From: Hibiscus mutabilis
Lineage: Eukaryota; Streptophyta; Magnoliopsida; Malvales; Malvaceae
Assembly (NCBI GenBank): GCA_019671005.1
Contig: CM033738.1
Span: forward strand, 16,704,202 to 16,768,201
DNA length: 64,000 bases
Direction of reading: 5' to 3'
The notes under the pieces are model-generated. The model saw only the letters and a list, made by a program, of their open reading frames with translations. It did no database searches and was not told where the DNA came from. The position numbers and the translations under genes are program-made. Each line of letters opens with the position of its first letter. Within the stretch, counting starts at the first letter, position 1. This document shows positions 1 through 10,790 of the stretch, in pieces.

Positions 1-432
1 TCAGATCTTAAAAGAAAGGATATTGAGTTTGAAGTCGGAGATAAGGTATTTTTAAAAGTATCACCCTGGAAAAAAGTGTTACGATTTGGGCGAAAAGGTA
101 AACTTAGTCCAAGATTCATCGGCCCTTATGAGATTCTAAAAATGGTTGGTCCAGTGGCATATCAGTTAGCATTGCCACCCAAGATGAGTAAGATCCGTGA
201 TGTTTTTCATGTATCTATACTGAGGAAGTATTGATCAGATCCTTCGCATGTCATTGCACTAGAAGAAATCGAAATTCAACAGGATATAACATACGAGGAA
301 GAACCCGTGAGGATATTAGCTCACGGAGAAAAACAGATAAGAAATAAAAAGATTCCTCTAGTCAAAGTTTTATGGAAAAATCACAAAGTAGAGGAAGCTA
401 CTTGGGAACCTGAAGAATCAATGAAAAAGTAG
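1..432 (+). pseudogene. Ty3/gypsy chromovirus pol, 3' end: integrase C-terminus and chromodomain
   Basis: Frame 1 reads through the integrase tail (GDKVFLKVSPW, GPYEI, AYQLALPP and VFHVS motifs) into a chromodomain-like end (ITYEEEPVRI, VKVLWKNHKVEEATWEPEE). This order is typical of Tekay/Del-type chromoviruses, whose chromodomain steers integration to chromatin. The start lies outside the window. A TGA at 232-234 interrupts the reading frame between the integrase tail and the chromodomain, and a TAG at 430-432 ends it, so this copy is non-functional. The same motifs recur on the minus strand at 48.95-49.65 kb in a related element. Confidence 0.9.
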
Positions 433-486
433 TATCCACATCTTTTTCAACCTAGTACTTAGGAAAATTCGTGGAAGAATTTTCTT

Positions 487-499
487 AATGGGGGAGAAT
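487..499 (+). other. Polypurine tract of the first chromovirus
   Basis: The purine-rich run TGGGGGAGAA lies directly before the TGTAATACC start of the LTR, where plus-strand DNA synthesis is primed in LTR elements. Confidence 0.7.
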
Positions 500-3322
500 T
501 GTAATACCTCAAAATTTTGGTTTGTGACCAAAATGAAAAACTTGAAAAGTTTGGTGACCAAAATGTAAACTTTGAAAAGTTTGGTGCCAAAGTGTAAATT
601 TTGAAATGTTTAGGGACCAAGTTGTGATTTTTATAAGTATGTAATTTAGTCCCATAAATGAATAGTTCACCCCCAAGAGTGGCATTTTTGTGATACACAT
701 ATTTTTTATATAGAGTTTGTATTAAGAGCTATAAAGCTTTAAAGTTTGGGGAAAATTTGGATAATCGGATTTAATCAAATAAATGAGAAATCTTTTATGA
801 GATATTTTAGGAGATATTTTATTCAAATAAGGAAAGGGTAAAAGGGTCATTTCCATGCCTTATTTTAATGGAAATTAATATGGATCATTGGATTAAAGGT
901 TACTTTTCCATGTTTAATTTTAGCCATTGGATGAAAATGGCAAGATGGTAATTTTTGAAAATGGCAAGGGCAAAGTTGGTAATCACTAACTCTTTGGATT
1001 GTTTTGGGCCCTTGGATTGGTAGGTAGACACGTGGCTTGATATGGAGCCTTGGATTTCAAGGGTAAAAAGGTCATTAAACATTAAAATGAATTTTAAATT
1101 CATTTTAATTATATTAAGGACAAATGGCCAAAATTGAACTAAAAGAAAATTCAAGATTTTTCTCCCAATATAAGCCATTGTTCAAACACTTCTTAAGGTA
1201 AGGAAGAAAATTTTATTTTGATTTTTCAAGCTTAATTCTTTGGATTTTGGATGAAAGCAAGAAACAAGGAATTAATCTCCATGAAATTCTCTATCTCTTG
1301 GTACCATTATTTCATGCTTTTCCTACTTAAAGCCTTAGTTTTGAGGAATTGATGGATGAAGGGGATGTTGTTTTAGGATGAACTAAGGTTAGTTTTTGAT
1401 GAATATGATGTTGTATAATCATATTAAAGCTAGTATGATGGTTGAAATTACATGGAAATAGCTAAACCTTAAATTGTTTAAAGTTAGGGTTTTAGTAGAA
1501 AAGTTGAATTTAGATTGATTTTGATTTAGGAATGATTGTGAAGCTTGGAAATGATGTTTAAATGTTAATTGGACTGATTTGGAAACTTGGAAAACCATAT
1601 GGGTGATTTCAACAAATTATAAAAATTAGGGGAAACTATGGAGAAATTTCCATAAATTTGGAAATGTTGAAATTATGATTTTACAAGCTTTAAAATGTCA
1701 TTGGGACCATTTTGGAAGTTTATAAAATCATAGGAACCAATTCGACAATTTGGAATAATTTAGGGACTAAAGTAAAAAATTATTTTCATAGAAGATTATG
1801 CTGGAATTAAGGTTAGAATGAGTTATAAATCATTCTTGAGTAAAGGTTGGATGAAATACAAAGTATTAAGGATGAAATGACTTATGTCATGAAACTAATA
1901 TTTGGAAAAATATTAGGGTTTTATAGGAAAATTATTCCTATATTGCTTATGTGTAAGTAAGATACTAACATATAATTTGGAATGTACTTATGGTATTTTT
2001 AATACACTTGTAGACTGTGAACAAAATGAAGATCAAATTAGCAATCGAGGAAAGGAACGAGACTGAAGTTGAACTTAGTGAGGCTAGTTGGATATTGACA
2101 AAGTATAAAGTGTCAAGGTAAGTGCATTTTTATGCATGGATAATATAATGATTATCATTTGGAAGACTTGTGATAAGTCTACTTTATTAATAATTGCTTG
2201 ATAATTATATCATGAACTTATATTTGACATATGGAGAATTGTCAAAGGTAGAGCTATGATGCATTTGATCACTAGATATATCAGGTATGTTTATGTTATA
2301 TTCAGGGTATGAACTGCCCAGTATTCAATTATATTGCCATGGATGAATTGAGTATAGAATTGGAAAATATGCCCAAATGAGTAATTAAGGTATAGAGTAT
2401 AGTTTGCATGTCAAAGAGTCCAGCGGTTTAGCACTTCGGTGCGGTTTATTAACACTTAGGTGTGGTTTCCTAGCAGTTATGTGCAGTATCTTAGCACTTC
2501 GGTGCAGTTTTGACTCGTGTACTCAAGTCCTCAAACTATGTTGGGCAAATAATTTATTTGATAACAAATGATTAATAAATTAGAGAGTATGTAAACTCTC
2601 GGATATTGGCAGGTTATTAATAGGATTTATGAATCCGGAATATATTATGTTAATATTTGATTAACATAAGGAAATAAATGAATAGTGATCAAATTTTATG
2701 TTTATTTTATTATTGTTGTAATCTAAGCATGTTGATTTATGTTAAATAATTATAATGCCTCACTAAGTATATACTTAACGTGTGATTGTTTTCACGCGTA
2801 GGTAGTAATCCCGGACATGAGTAAGGAGTATCAGCATCATCAACCAGAGAGATAATAGTTATATCGGTAATGTACATCTCTGATGTATTTGGATTATCTC
2901 TAGTTGGCATGTATAAAATATTAGTAGCCCACTTTAACTAGTCTAGATATGGTTTGTAATATTAATATCTAGATAAGTGGTTACTTTATAATGTGGCTTA
3001 TATTAGTTTAAAGAAATTACTAGTACTGGAAATCGGGTAAAGTTTTAAAATTGTTTTTTATATAGTAATTAAGATTATTTTTAATTTGGGCAGTTTTTAG
3101 GCAGATTACTTAATTAAAGTGTGTAGTTGCAAACTGCCAAGTTGTTGCTTGAAAATGGAAGCTATTTGACTGGTTAAAATTTAGTAATTGATTTTTATGC
3201 GATAAATGAAAATTTTTGAAAATTGTTGTTTCGAAGTAATTTGATTAGTATAAAAATACTGTTAAACATTATGTGACACTCTATACTAGTATTGGTTAAT
3301 AAATACTAGTAAAGGTGTTACA
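500..3322 (+). repeat. 3' LTR of the first chromovirus (2.8 kb)
   Basis: The LTR begins TGTAATACC after the polypurine tract and ends GGTGTTACA. These are near-perfect short inverted ends, giving about 2823 bp, a length usual for Tekay/Del LTRs. Its right edge falls inside a minus-strand copia gag, so the element inserted there; TTACC (3323-3327) would be the right half of the target duplication. Inside, 2413-2515 holds four imperfect copies of a roughly 22-bp unit around GCACTTCGGTGCGG. Parts of the same LTR family recur on the minus strand at about 47.4-48.9 kb (first half) and 59.4-60.5 kb (last part). No gene lies in this stretch. Confidence 0.85.
2413..2515 (+). repeat. Short tandem repeat within LTR (about 22-bp unit)
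   Basis: Four diverged copies of a unit resembling TTAGCACTTCGGTGCGG follow one another. Each contains a small dyad (GCACTTCGGTGC). The related minus-strand LTR near 60.12 kb keeps only one or two such words. Confidence 0.6.
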
Positions 3323-4234
3323 TTACCTTTGGTTCCTCCTCAAAGGCCATGAGTCAAAGATTGGTAACTTCGTGCTCCTCATCACTTGAAGACTCTTCAT
3401 CGCTCTAAGTGGCTACATGAGCTTTGTGCTTCTTTTCCTTCTTGAAGTCCTTCTTCTTAAGTTGGGAACAATCGATTTTGATATGCATCGGCTTCTTGCA
3501 TTCGTAGCACGCGATCAGATCCTCTTCTTCTTCCTTGTTCTTGTTATTGAGATTCCTCCTTCTTCTTTTCTTCCTCTCTTCCTTTGTTTATTATCTCATG
3601 GGTGAGAAGAGACCCCATGAGAGCGTCGAGCTGTAGCATCTTGAGGTCCTTCGCTTTTATGATGGCCGTTCTTTTTCTATCCCATGACTTAGAAAGTGAG
3701 TAGAGAAGTTTCGGAACTTGCTTCTCCTCCGGGATGATTTCTCCTAGACCCTTGAGGCCATTGACAATGATGGAGAATTGTTCGAACATCTTGGAGATTT
3801 CTTCATCCGGATTCATCTTGAAATTTTCATAACTCAAATTAAGAAGCCCAATCTTGGTCTCCTTAACTTCATTGGTGCCTTCGTATGTGATCTCTAGCTT
3901 ATCCCAAATTTCCTTGGCACTTGAGCAAGATGACATCTTGGAGTACTCATCCGGTCCAAGTGAGCAAAAAGCATGTGCATTGCTTTATCATTGATTTGAA
4001 GCTTCTTCCGATCTTCATCGGTCATCTCGTGCTTGGACTTCAGAACTAATCGATCAACTTCTCTCTTCATCGGGACTATTGGTCCATCTTCCACTACATC
4101 CCATAGGAGGTAGTCATGGTATTTGATGAAGAACTTGATACGGTTTTTCCAATAGGGATAGTTATTCCCATTGAAGTATGGAGGTCTGTGATGGATTGAG
4201 ACTCGTACAAGCTATTGCCAGAGGTGGATGCCAT
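3323..4234 (-). pseudogene. Ty1/copia gag (DUF4219/UBN2-type) remnant
   Basis: Read on the minus strand from an ATG at 4234, the product has a copia Gag N-terminus (NGNNYPYWKNRIKFF, LLWDVVEDGP), a UBN2 core (AKEIWDKLEITYEGT, LNLSYENFKM, SKSWDRKRTAI) and a zinc knuckle CYECKKPMHIKIDC (CX2CX4HX4C) near 3480-3520. It is broken: the N-terminus shifts frame near 4180, a further shift joins the two main blocks near 3930, and stops follow the zinc knuckle. The chromovirus LTR ending at 3322 cuts it off. Gag forms the virus-like particle in which copia elements reverse-transcribe. Confidence 0.85.
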
Positions 4235-4306
4235 GGCTTTGACTTCGATTGATTGAATCAACTTCTAGGATCGCCTTAATGGTTGTTAGACCTTCGGTTG
4301 AGTGTG

Positions 4307-4318
4307 GCTCTGATACCA
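4307..4318 (-). other. Primer-binding site (initiator tRNA-Met type) of the copia element
   Basis: The minus strand reads TGGTATCAGAGC, the complement of the 3' end of initiator methionine tRNA. It is two bases inside the LTR edge and just upstream of the gag start, as expected for copia elements. Confidence 0.85.
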
Positions 4319-4814
4319 ATTGTTGGGATGATAGATCAATGTAGATGATGACCAATAGGGGGTGAATTGGCAATTTTAAACTTTTGGAAGCAAATCGAAA
4401 GAGATAGACAAAAGGACACAGCGATTTAGAGTTGTTCAAGCTTCTAACAAGCTCTGCGTCCACTACCTTAGCTTCCTACTAAGGATTTTCAACAATTTCA
4501 CTATGAAATTCTTCCCATTTTCTAGGCTAAGGAGGCAACTGTTACAACAGATCAAAGCTTTCTAACCAATGCTTGATCAAGAGTCACTCTTTTACAAGAA
4601 AGAAGTTTGGCAAATGAAATATCCTCATAAGATACAAATTTTTCCCAATTAAAATTTCTCACAACCCCAAACTTGAAACAAAGATGTACAAAGGAATTAC
4701 ACAAGTTGGGTGTACAAGGTTTTGACAATAAAAGCTCAAAGGGTTGGATTATGCTTGATTGCTTGAGTGTTGATCAAAATATTTTTATTAGTTGTTGCAG
4801 CATCTTTGGAGTCT

Positions 4815-4823
4815 TGTATTTAT
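4815..4823 (-). promoter_or_regulatory. TATA box of the copia LTR
   Basis: The minus strand reads GGGTATAAATACAAG. It lies in the LTR downstream (minus sense) of the palindromic word array and upstream of the primer-binding site. Confidence 0.6.
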
Positions 4824-4916
4824 ACCCTCTCATTGATTTCTAGTCGTTTGGGTGCTTGGAGTATTGAATATAGCTGTTGGAGGGCTTCTTTCCTGCAATA
4901 AATGTTGTCTGCCAAC

Positions 4917-5490
4917 CATTCGTATCGGTACACGAAGGCTCGTATTGATACCTATTACAAGAAAAATATAGTCGTTGTGTATAGTCATATCGATACGCGG
5001 GAGGCCATATCGAAATGATCATAGTGTACAAACAGGAGCGTATCGAAACGGCAAGGCCGTATCGGTACGAGTTTTGCTCACTGGAATCCGAGATGAAAGA
5101 TTGCATCGGTACGCCTAGGGGCGTATCGATATGGCTAATGGAAAAATTAAAAGTTCGTTGATTCCAATAATAGACAAGGCAACGGTCGAAAACATTTAAT
5201 GCAAATTGTATCGAAATGGCTGGGACCGTATCGGTACGGATAAAAATGTCTTAAACCCATATTTCAAATGGTATCGAAACGGATAGGAACGTATCGAAAT
5301 GCGCGCATAAAACATTTGCCCAGATGAATGTCGTATCGAAACGGGTGAAACCGTATCGATACGCATCGTTTAAAATGCATGCTAAGTTGAAGGTCGTATC
5401 AAAATAGGTTAAGTTGTATCGGTACGCTTTGCAAAACCAAGTTCCAATAGCCAAAATCCGTATCGAAACACCAAGGGGTGTATCGGTACG
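4917..5490. repeat. Array of palindromic decamers (GTAYCGRTAC-like) in the copia LTR U3
   Basis: More than a dozen copies and variants of GTATCGGTACG/GTATCGAAACG occur, many in pairs about 19-22 bp apart (for example starts at 5040 and 5059), with unrelated DNA between pairs. They lie immediately upstream of the LTR TATA box. Confidence 0.8.
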
Positions 5491-5693
5491 CCTGGGCGTA
5501 TTTGTGTATTTTGGCTTGAAAGCACTTAGAAAATTTTTTGGTTTAAGTCTTTAACTTTGGAAAACTTTTCCTTGTCATTTTGTGAAACTTTTGAGTACTT
5601 AAAAATTTATTTCCTTTTACAATTTAGTCCTCAAACACTTTGTTACATCAAAATCAAACATAGGTTTTACATATGTGTTCATTGTTTAAAACA

Positions 5694-6642
5694 CAGGGTA
5701 CCAATACGCGTGCAACATGTATCGGTACTCGAACCCAAAATTCATTTTCTAGAGTTCGTAAATCACTTCTCATGCCTCCAAAACCCAACGGTAAGACCCT
5801 AAAATGAACCTACAAGTTATGGAACGTAGTTTAAGTGGTTCCCTACCATTTTTAAGCCATTTTAACACCAATTTTAGAATTAGCTATTAAAGAGGTATCA
5901 AGCACTCAGGCAACCAAAACATCAACCAAGCAACAAGGCAATAAAATTTATGATTTTCAGGAACACAAAGGAGTTAGTAGTGTGCTAACCTTACTCCTAC
6001 AACTAAGAATGAAGCTCCTAGCCCAAGCTTCAAGCTTTCTTCTTCCCTTGCTCCTTGGAAGAATTTCTAACTTCTTCCACTACAAGAAAATGTTGTAAAA
6101 CAAGTTACAACATTGCTGGAAACTTAAGATATGCTAAAGGAAGATTTCTACAACAAGAAATGGAGTTAAATCTTCCATTCCCGTTTTTCCTCTTCAACCC
6201 CCACCAAACACCTATTTTCCAATCTCCACCAAAACCATCCATCCTTACCTCAAAATGTAGATCCTTGGCAGCTGATTACAACACCCTTAACTTAAATTCC
6301 GAGATTCACACTTCTAAACTCAAAGATTGAACCTTTTAGCTTTGGTGCTTGAGAGGAAGATGTGAATGGATGAAGAGAGAAAACAAGGAACAAGGTGATC
6401 TCACCATGCCACTTTTCTGCATACCAAGATTAATGAGCTCCCTCCTTTCTCTCTTCAAAAGAGGAAATTACCTCTTTACCCTTCTATCCACCTCCCAACC
6501 CATAACTAAACCCAAATATTCAAGCCCAACTACCAAGACAAGCCCAACAAGACCCCTAAAGGCCCAAACTCACGGCCCAATCGCGAAGCCCATGCTTCGG
6601 GTTAAATTGACCATCAAATTTTGAAATCCGTGATGTTGCACA
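5694..6642 (-). repeat. Partial chromovirus LTR, minus orientation
   Basis: Reading the minus strand, a polypurine run (TGGGAGGA, 6643-6650) is followed by TGTGCAACATCACGG at 6642, the usual start of a chromovirus LTR. The sequence contains the 'gggcc/ttgggc' words common in such LTRs and one pair of palindromic decamers at 5697-5735. It is cut at about 5694 by the copia LTR, so the copia element probably inserted into it. Open frames at 6055-6624 have no recognisable protein content. Confidence 0.6.
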
Positions 6643-6650
6643 TCCTCCCA

Positions 6651-7955
6651 TCACCGATAGTCAATGAATGGAGTGCCTATCGTCGAAATAATGTTGAACT
6701 CGCGAAAGGAAAAGAAAATGATTGACAGAAAATTACGGTCGATCGGCCTATGAACGGCGTTCGATTCTTGAGGTAAAAGAAGGAGGCTTCATTGCGTTGT
6801 CGGCTGGGTGATGAACGACGATGACAGTGGTCGGATTGGTGATCTAGAGATTTTGGGGTTATTTTGTGAATTTTGGGAAATATAAGGATTTTTTTAAAAG
6901 TAAGATAACGGCGGGCACCTAAACGGGCACCTATCTAGAAAAAAATTATAGTTTAGGCATTTATTTGACACTTAATCCATAATAAACAATTATTCTTTTG
7001 TCTTATCCAGCTTTTCCGAAGAATACGAAGTTCATGCTGAGATCTAATAGATAAGGTAATAGTATAATGGAATGGAGATAAATGTCCAAGTTTTTCAACA
7101 AATGTACCTAATCTACACTTAAAAAAGAATGGTGTTATGCTGCATATTGATCATCAAACTATTTTGATTGCGGAGGAAGAAAGGGGATGACAAGTTTGAA
7201 GTTTGGCCTAAAAATTTGTTGAGTTATTTTGAATTAAGATTTAATTAATAGAATACATAAGTTTTAGAACTAAAATTATTATTATACTAGGTTATGTCAT
7301 CATTTCTGCTAAAACTTAATGAAATCTTAACGGTGATCAAAAAAAGAAAATACGTGAAGTACACAAATAATCACTAAATTTTATTTAAAAATTCAATTTA
7401 ATAACTAGACTTTCAAAAGATACAAAATAACAATTAAACTGTCTATTTTGTTACTAATAGTAACTCAACCATTAAGGGTGGTTAAAGGAGTAACGACAGG
7501 CTGAAGCTTGGCGTTTGTGTCAGTGGATTTCTTTTAATTGATTCGTAGTTATCTGTGAATGAATCTTCCGGCATCTTTATTGCACAAACTTGAAAATATT
7601 CATCCTATATATGTAATGAACATGACATTAGACTTCTCAAGAAATTTCCTGTATATATACAGTATGTATAGTTTAATTGATATCAACCAGTTAGGAGCAA
7701 TTTTCAATTTTCAATTCTTAATTTTTTTTTTTTGAACAATCAATTCTTAATTTTAAGATAAAGTGTTTGCAGTGTAATATGCAGCTTTCTTTGTAATTTA
7801 AAGAGATTTGATCAACTTTATACAAATAGCTCCACTTTATTTCATATATATATATACTTCAAATTCCTCTCCGAAATCAATATTTCTACGTAAACTATAC
7901 GAGGGTCTGAATGCGTATACGATCTAAAGATATGTTATTCTATAAAGATGGTGGT
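6651..7955. other. No gene seen
   Basis: This is AT-rich sequence between the LTR fragment and the 3' end of the pectinesterase gene. 6651-6960 is less AT-rich and may be the decayed internal end of the LTR element. 7040-7900 is simple AT-rich DNA with a short (TA)n run near 7846. The last few hundred bases probably include the 3' UTR of the pectinesterase gene. Confidence 0.5.
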
Positions 7956-9575
7956 CTAATCTTGAAGCCATTGATCTCCATCAATATATGAAATGTTCAT
8001 GAATTCATCTGCTTCATATTCCATCAGCTGTTTCCCATAAGATGCTCTTCGTGAGTAGTTCGCTCCAGGTCCCAAGCACCCGTATTCAGCAAAAAACACA
8101 GTCCTGGAAACAATTAAATGGTTTGTTGTTTGTTATGATAAAATGGTTGCCACATAAAAACAGTTTCAATCAAACGAATGAAAATAAAATGACAGACTGG
8201 TCTCCAGAGGGGTCTCGCCAATCGTTCCATCCGACCAGATCCACAACATCCGTCATGTAACTTCGGGAAAAGACGACGGTGGCATAAGCTCCCCAAGCTC
8301 GTCCGAGCCAGATGCTCCTGGTTCCTCGAACAATGCAGTAGAAGAATGAAAACCCTGTTTGGTCATTTATCGATTGCCTTGCATGAGCTGTGATGGATCC
8401 GCTAACTCCACTCGTCCCCTCTTTAGCAATCGAATGAATAACACAACCCTGTCATTCATTTGGATGGTCGGTTTCGGTGACGAAACAGAATGGATGATAG
8501 TCTGTTAAAGACAAAACCGAGCTACAATAAGATGTCCGAAACTTGTTGTGCCTGGTAAAGTGATCTAGCATTTCGGAAAATGAAATCAATGGAACCCTGT
8601 ATGAAACACCCTTTGAAATAATGTCTCCCACGCTCGTCAAGAAGTGTGTCTTGGGCTCCATAAAATCGACAGTTGTAGAAAGCAGCTTGATCCCCTGCTA
8701 TTCTAAGCGCCACTGCCTGCTTTCCAGTCTCACCAGGCATTGGCTCTGGAGCTGTATTCTTTTCAGAGATTTGGCAACAAAAGCACCCATCCATTAATCA
8801 ATAAGAGCTCAAGAAACCATTACCATGTTCTAAATACTACTATTCCATTGAACCATTCAAATTAAAAGAATAAGCGTGATGATTTACCTTAAAGCTAATG
8901 TTATAAGCTGTGAAGTTAGGAGCAAATATGGCAACCGAAGAGCTATACACGGTTCCTCCGGTTGAATTTGCAGTATCATTCGATTGCCGTGTTGAGAAAA
9001 CCCTCACCTTGGATTATCAAGTTCGATTTGCTCGCATGGACCACTACCTTCTCCCTGAATCACACAGGTCATAATGTTTGTAATTTACTTCAAGTTCCAT
9101 GCATACATATAGTATTAGCAATCTATGGTGCATATGTTTTTAATAATGACCTGTATGTACCAGAATAAATAACGATCAGGGTCTTGGTGGGGCTGGAATC
9201 CGGAACTTCGTCTATCGCCTTCTCCACGGGGCTGAAATTGGCACAACCCTCCAGGTCAACTGTTAATACAAGTGACACTTTGTATTGATAAATGAGACTG
9301 CTCGTGGTCGAGCTCGACCTCCATTTGATATGGTCACATTTCTGCTTACATCTCCTCCGGTGATGGTGATGGTGATGATGATGATGCCTAAACACCATCC
9401 TTGTTAGCAAAGATATGAATTCACTGCTTTGGCTCACAAGTTTCGTAACGAGGGAAGCTTCAAAGTTGACGGCGATGGGCGTTTCGGAAGGAGAGAGTGT
9501 GAACAGAGCAAGCAGGATGGAGAAGAGTGCAAAGAGAACGGCAAAGAGCCAAATGGAGTTTGTTTTGAACATCAT
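7956..9575 (-). pseudogene. Pectin methylesterase (pectinesterase, family CE8, without PMEI pro-domain), disabled
   Basis: Five minus-strand exons fit in phase: 9575-9151, 9054-8888, 8758-8552, 8448-8198 and 8103-7956, about 400 codons. The ATG at 9575 precedes a hydrophobic signal/anchor (residues about 7-30), so the enzyme would enter the secretory path and de-esterify cell-wall pectin. A run of nine His lies near residue 70. Conserved PME blocks are present: GTYREKVVVH, QAVALR, GAQDTL (catalytic Asp), DFIF (nucleophile Asp), LGRAWG (catalytic Arg), WNDW and YIDGDQWL. Defects: exon 2 lacks 5 bases in the IEWNDT block, giving an immediate TGA; DFIFG has become DFIFR; intron 3 starts GC. It resembles the plant PMEs with an N-terminal anchor and no inhibitor domain. 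An allele or assembly error could explain the deletion, but the Gly-to-Arg change argues for decay. Confidence 0.88.
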
Positions 9576-9649
9576 GGCTACTGCAATGGCCAATTGGGGG
9601 ATTTGTTAGAGAATGATGCTATTTTGGAGCTAAAAGAGCAAAGGGCAAG

Positions 9650-9668
9650 GCATGACTTTATTATATTC
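9650..9668 (-). promoter_or_regulatory. Possible TATA box of the pectinesterase gene
   Basis: The minus strand reads GGGAATATAATAAAGTC about 80 bases upstream of the ATG, a plausible distance for a plant promoter with a short 5' UTR. Confidence 0.4.
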
Positions 9669-9791
9669 CCTTGGGAAAGTTGAGTGATGGTTGGCGTGGC
9701 AGGTGAGATATCTACGGGGCGGCCCTGATTATTGATTTTCATAAAATCATAAGCATGTTCTTTAAATAAGAAATGGTGTACAAAATAAAGG

Positions 9792-10000
9792 GTTAAAAGC
9801 TAACGGGTTGGTCCAAGTGGTAAGCAGCTTGATATTGTTTAAGCATGTCTCGAGTTTGAGGCATTGTGTATGTAGAAAATTCGCGCTGAGAGACTCACCT
9901 ACTAAAACTAGTTGTGCGATGCAGGTCGGTCCGATTAGTCAGGGCAAAGTCCTGGGAAACCGGGAGGTCAAGGTTAAAAATGTTGGAAACTGCGTACGCT
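9792..10000 (+). mobile_element. tRNA-derived SINE-like element
   Basis: The stretch begins AACGGGTTGGTCCAAGTGG, resembling a Pol III A box (TGGYNNAAGTGG). About 40 bases on comes CTCGAGTTTGAGGC, which resembles a B box. A roughly 150-bp unrelated body ending near GCGTACGCTAAGCC follows. This layout is that of plant tRNA-related SINEs. I cannot see a clean target duplication or tail, so the edges are approximate. Confidence 0.4.
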
Positions 10001-10468
10001 AAGCCATGAGAAATGGAAAGATTATCTGATTACAGCAAAATGATGGAATGAAGGAAAATGCAGCATTTGCATGTTTTATTTGAGTAGTTTATACTTCTTT
10101 ACCAAATTTTAAACTACATGGGAATATGTTTTAACATAATCATGCTTATTGGATAAGAATCAGTGTTCTAAGTTGGATTTGCATGGGGTGTTTTGAGTAA
10201 AATGTACTTCTTCAATGATATTTTAAGATTGTGTTAATTTAGGACATATCATTTGAAGCAGTTTAGCACAATCAGCCAAACGTGTGTGTTAAGCAACTTG
10301 TTCATGAGTTCCTGCTACTGCTAATGTGCTCTCCGCAGCCCGTGATTATTACCTAAACGTCTGTGTTAAGGGTACCCTACAATTTACATTTTGAAACTCA
10401 ATTTTAGGAGTATGTTTCTTTAATACAAGAAAACTTAAGAGGCTATATAAGATTTTCTTTTATGGATT
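10001..10468. other. No gene seen
   Basis: This is AT-rich intergenic DNA with no coding frame, repeat or RNA gene that I can support. Confidence 0.4.
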
Positions 10469-10790
10469 TACTGCACATGTGGTGGAAATAAAAAGTTTCT
10501 ACAAGAGCCTTAGTTTTAAGGTTTAAGCTTAGAATTTATGGTTTATAGGTTTAGGGGTTTATGTTTAGTGGTTTAGAATTTAGGGATTGTGGTTAGAGTT
10601 TAGGGTTTAGATGGTAGAGTTTGGAGTTTAGAGTAATATGGTTAGTGATTTAAGTTTTAAAATATGAACCCTAAATTCTAACCACAACTCATCACCTCTA
10701 AACCACTAAACCTAAACCTTAAAGTCTAATCATAAACCCTAAAACTGCAACACTTGCAAAACCTTTTTGTTTTCACCATCTTTATATGGA
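10469..10790. mobile_element. Foldback element made of telomere-like words, copy 1
   Basis: The left half is rich in GTTTAGGG/TTTAGGG variants and the right half in CCCTAAA variants, so the unit folds on itself around 10650. Outside these arms, the left edge (GGTGGAAATAAAAAGTTTC, then GAGCCTTAGTTTTAAGG) is matched in inverted form on the right (AAACTGCAACACTTGC, then TTTTTGTTTTCACC). A related copy lies at 14690-14995 with the same edge. This is a non-autonomous inverted-repeat element rather than a telomere: the words are degenerate and the sign switches in the middle. Confidence 0.6.

Larger units (their letters stand above)
4321..5693 (-). repeat. 5' LTR of the minus-strand copia element
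   Basis: On the minus strand this LTR ends CCCAACA at 4321 beside the primer-binding site. The outer edge is less certain: TGTTTTAAAC at 5693 is the best TG start I see, giving about 1.37 kb. A TATAAATA box on the minus strand at about 4815-4823 marks the likely U3/R transition. The region upstream of it (4917-5490) is packed with GTATCGGTACG-type words. Short open frames here simply translate that array and are not proteins. Confidence 0.65.

Noticed and set aside
4840..5454. Open frames on the minus strand with repeated YRYG/FDTT peptides
   Set aside because: They translate the GTATCGGTACG word array in the LTR and have no conserved protein features. The same kind of peptide appears at 26327-26659, 52010-52264, 55256-55474 and 61499-61696 for the same reason.
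10510..10750. Interstitial telomere or chromosome end
   Set aside because: The TTTAGGG words are degenerate and switch strand in the middle. A related copy with shared edges exists 4 kb away, so a foldback element explains it better.
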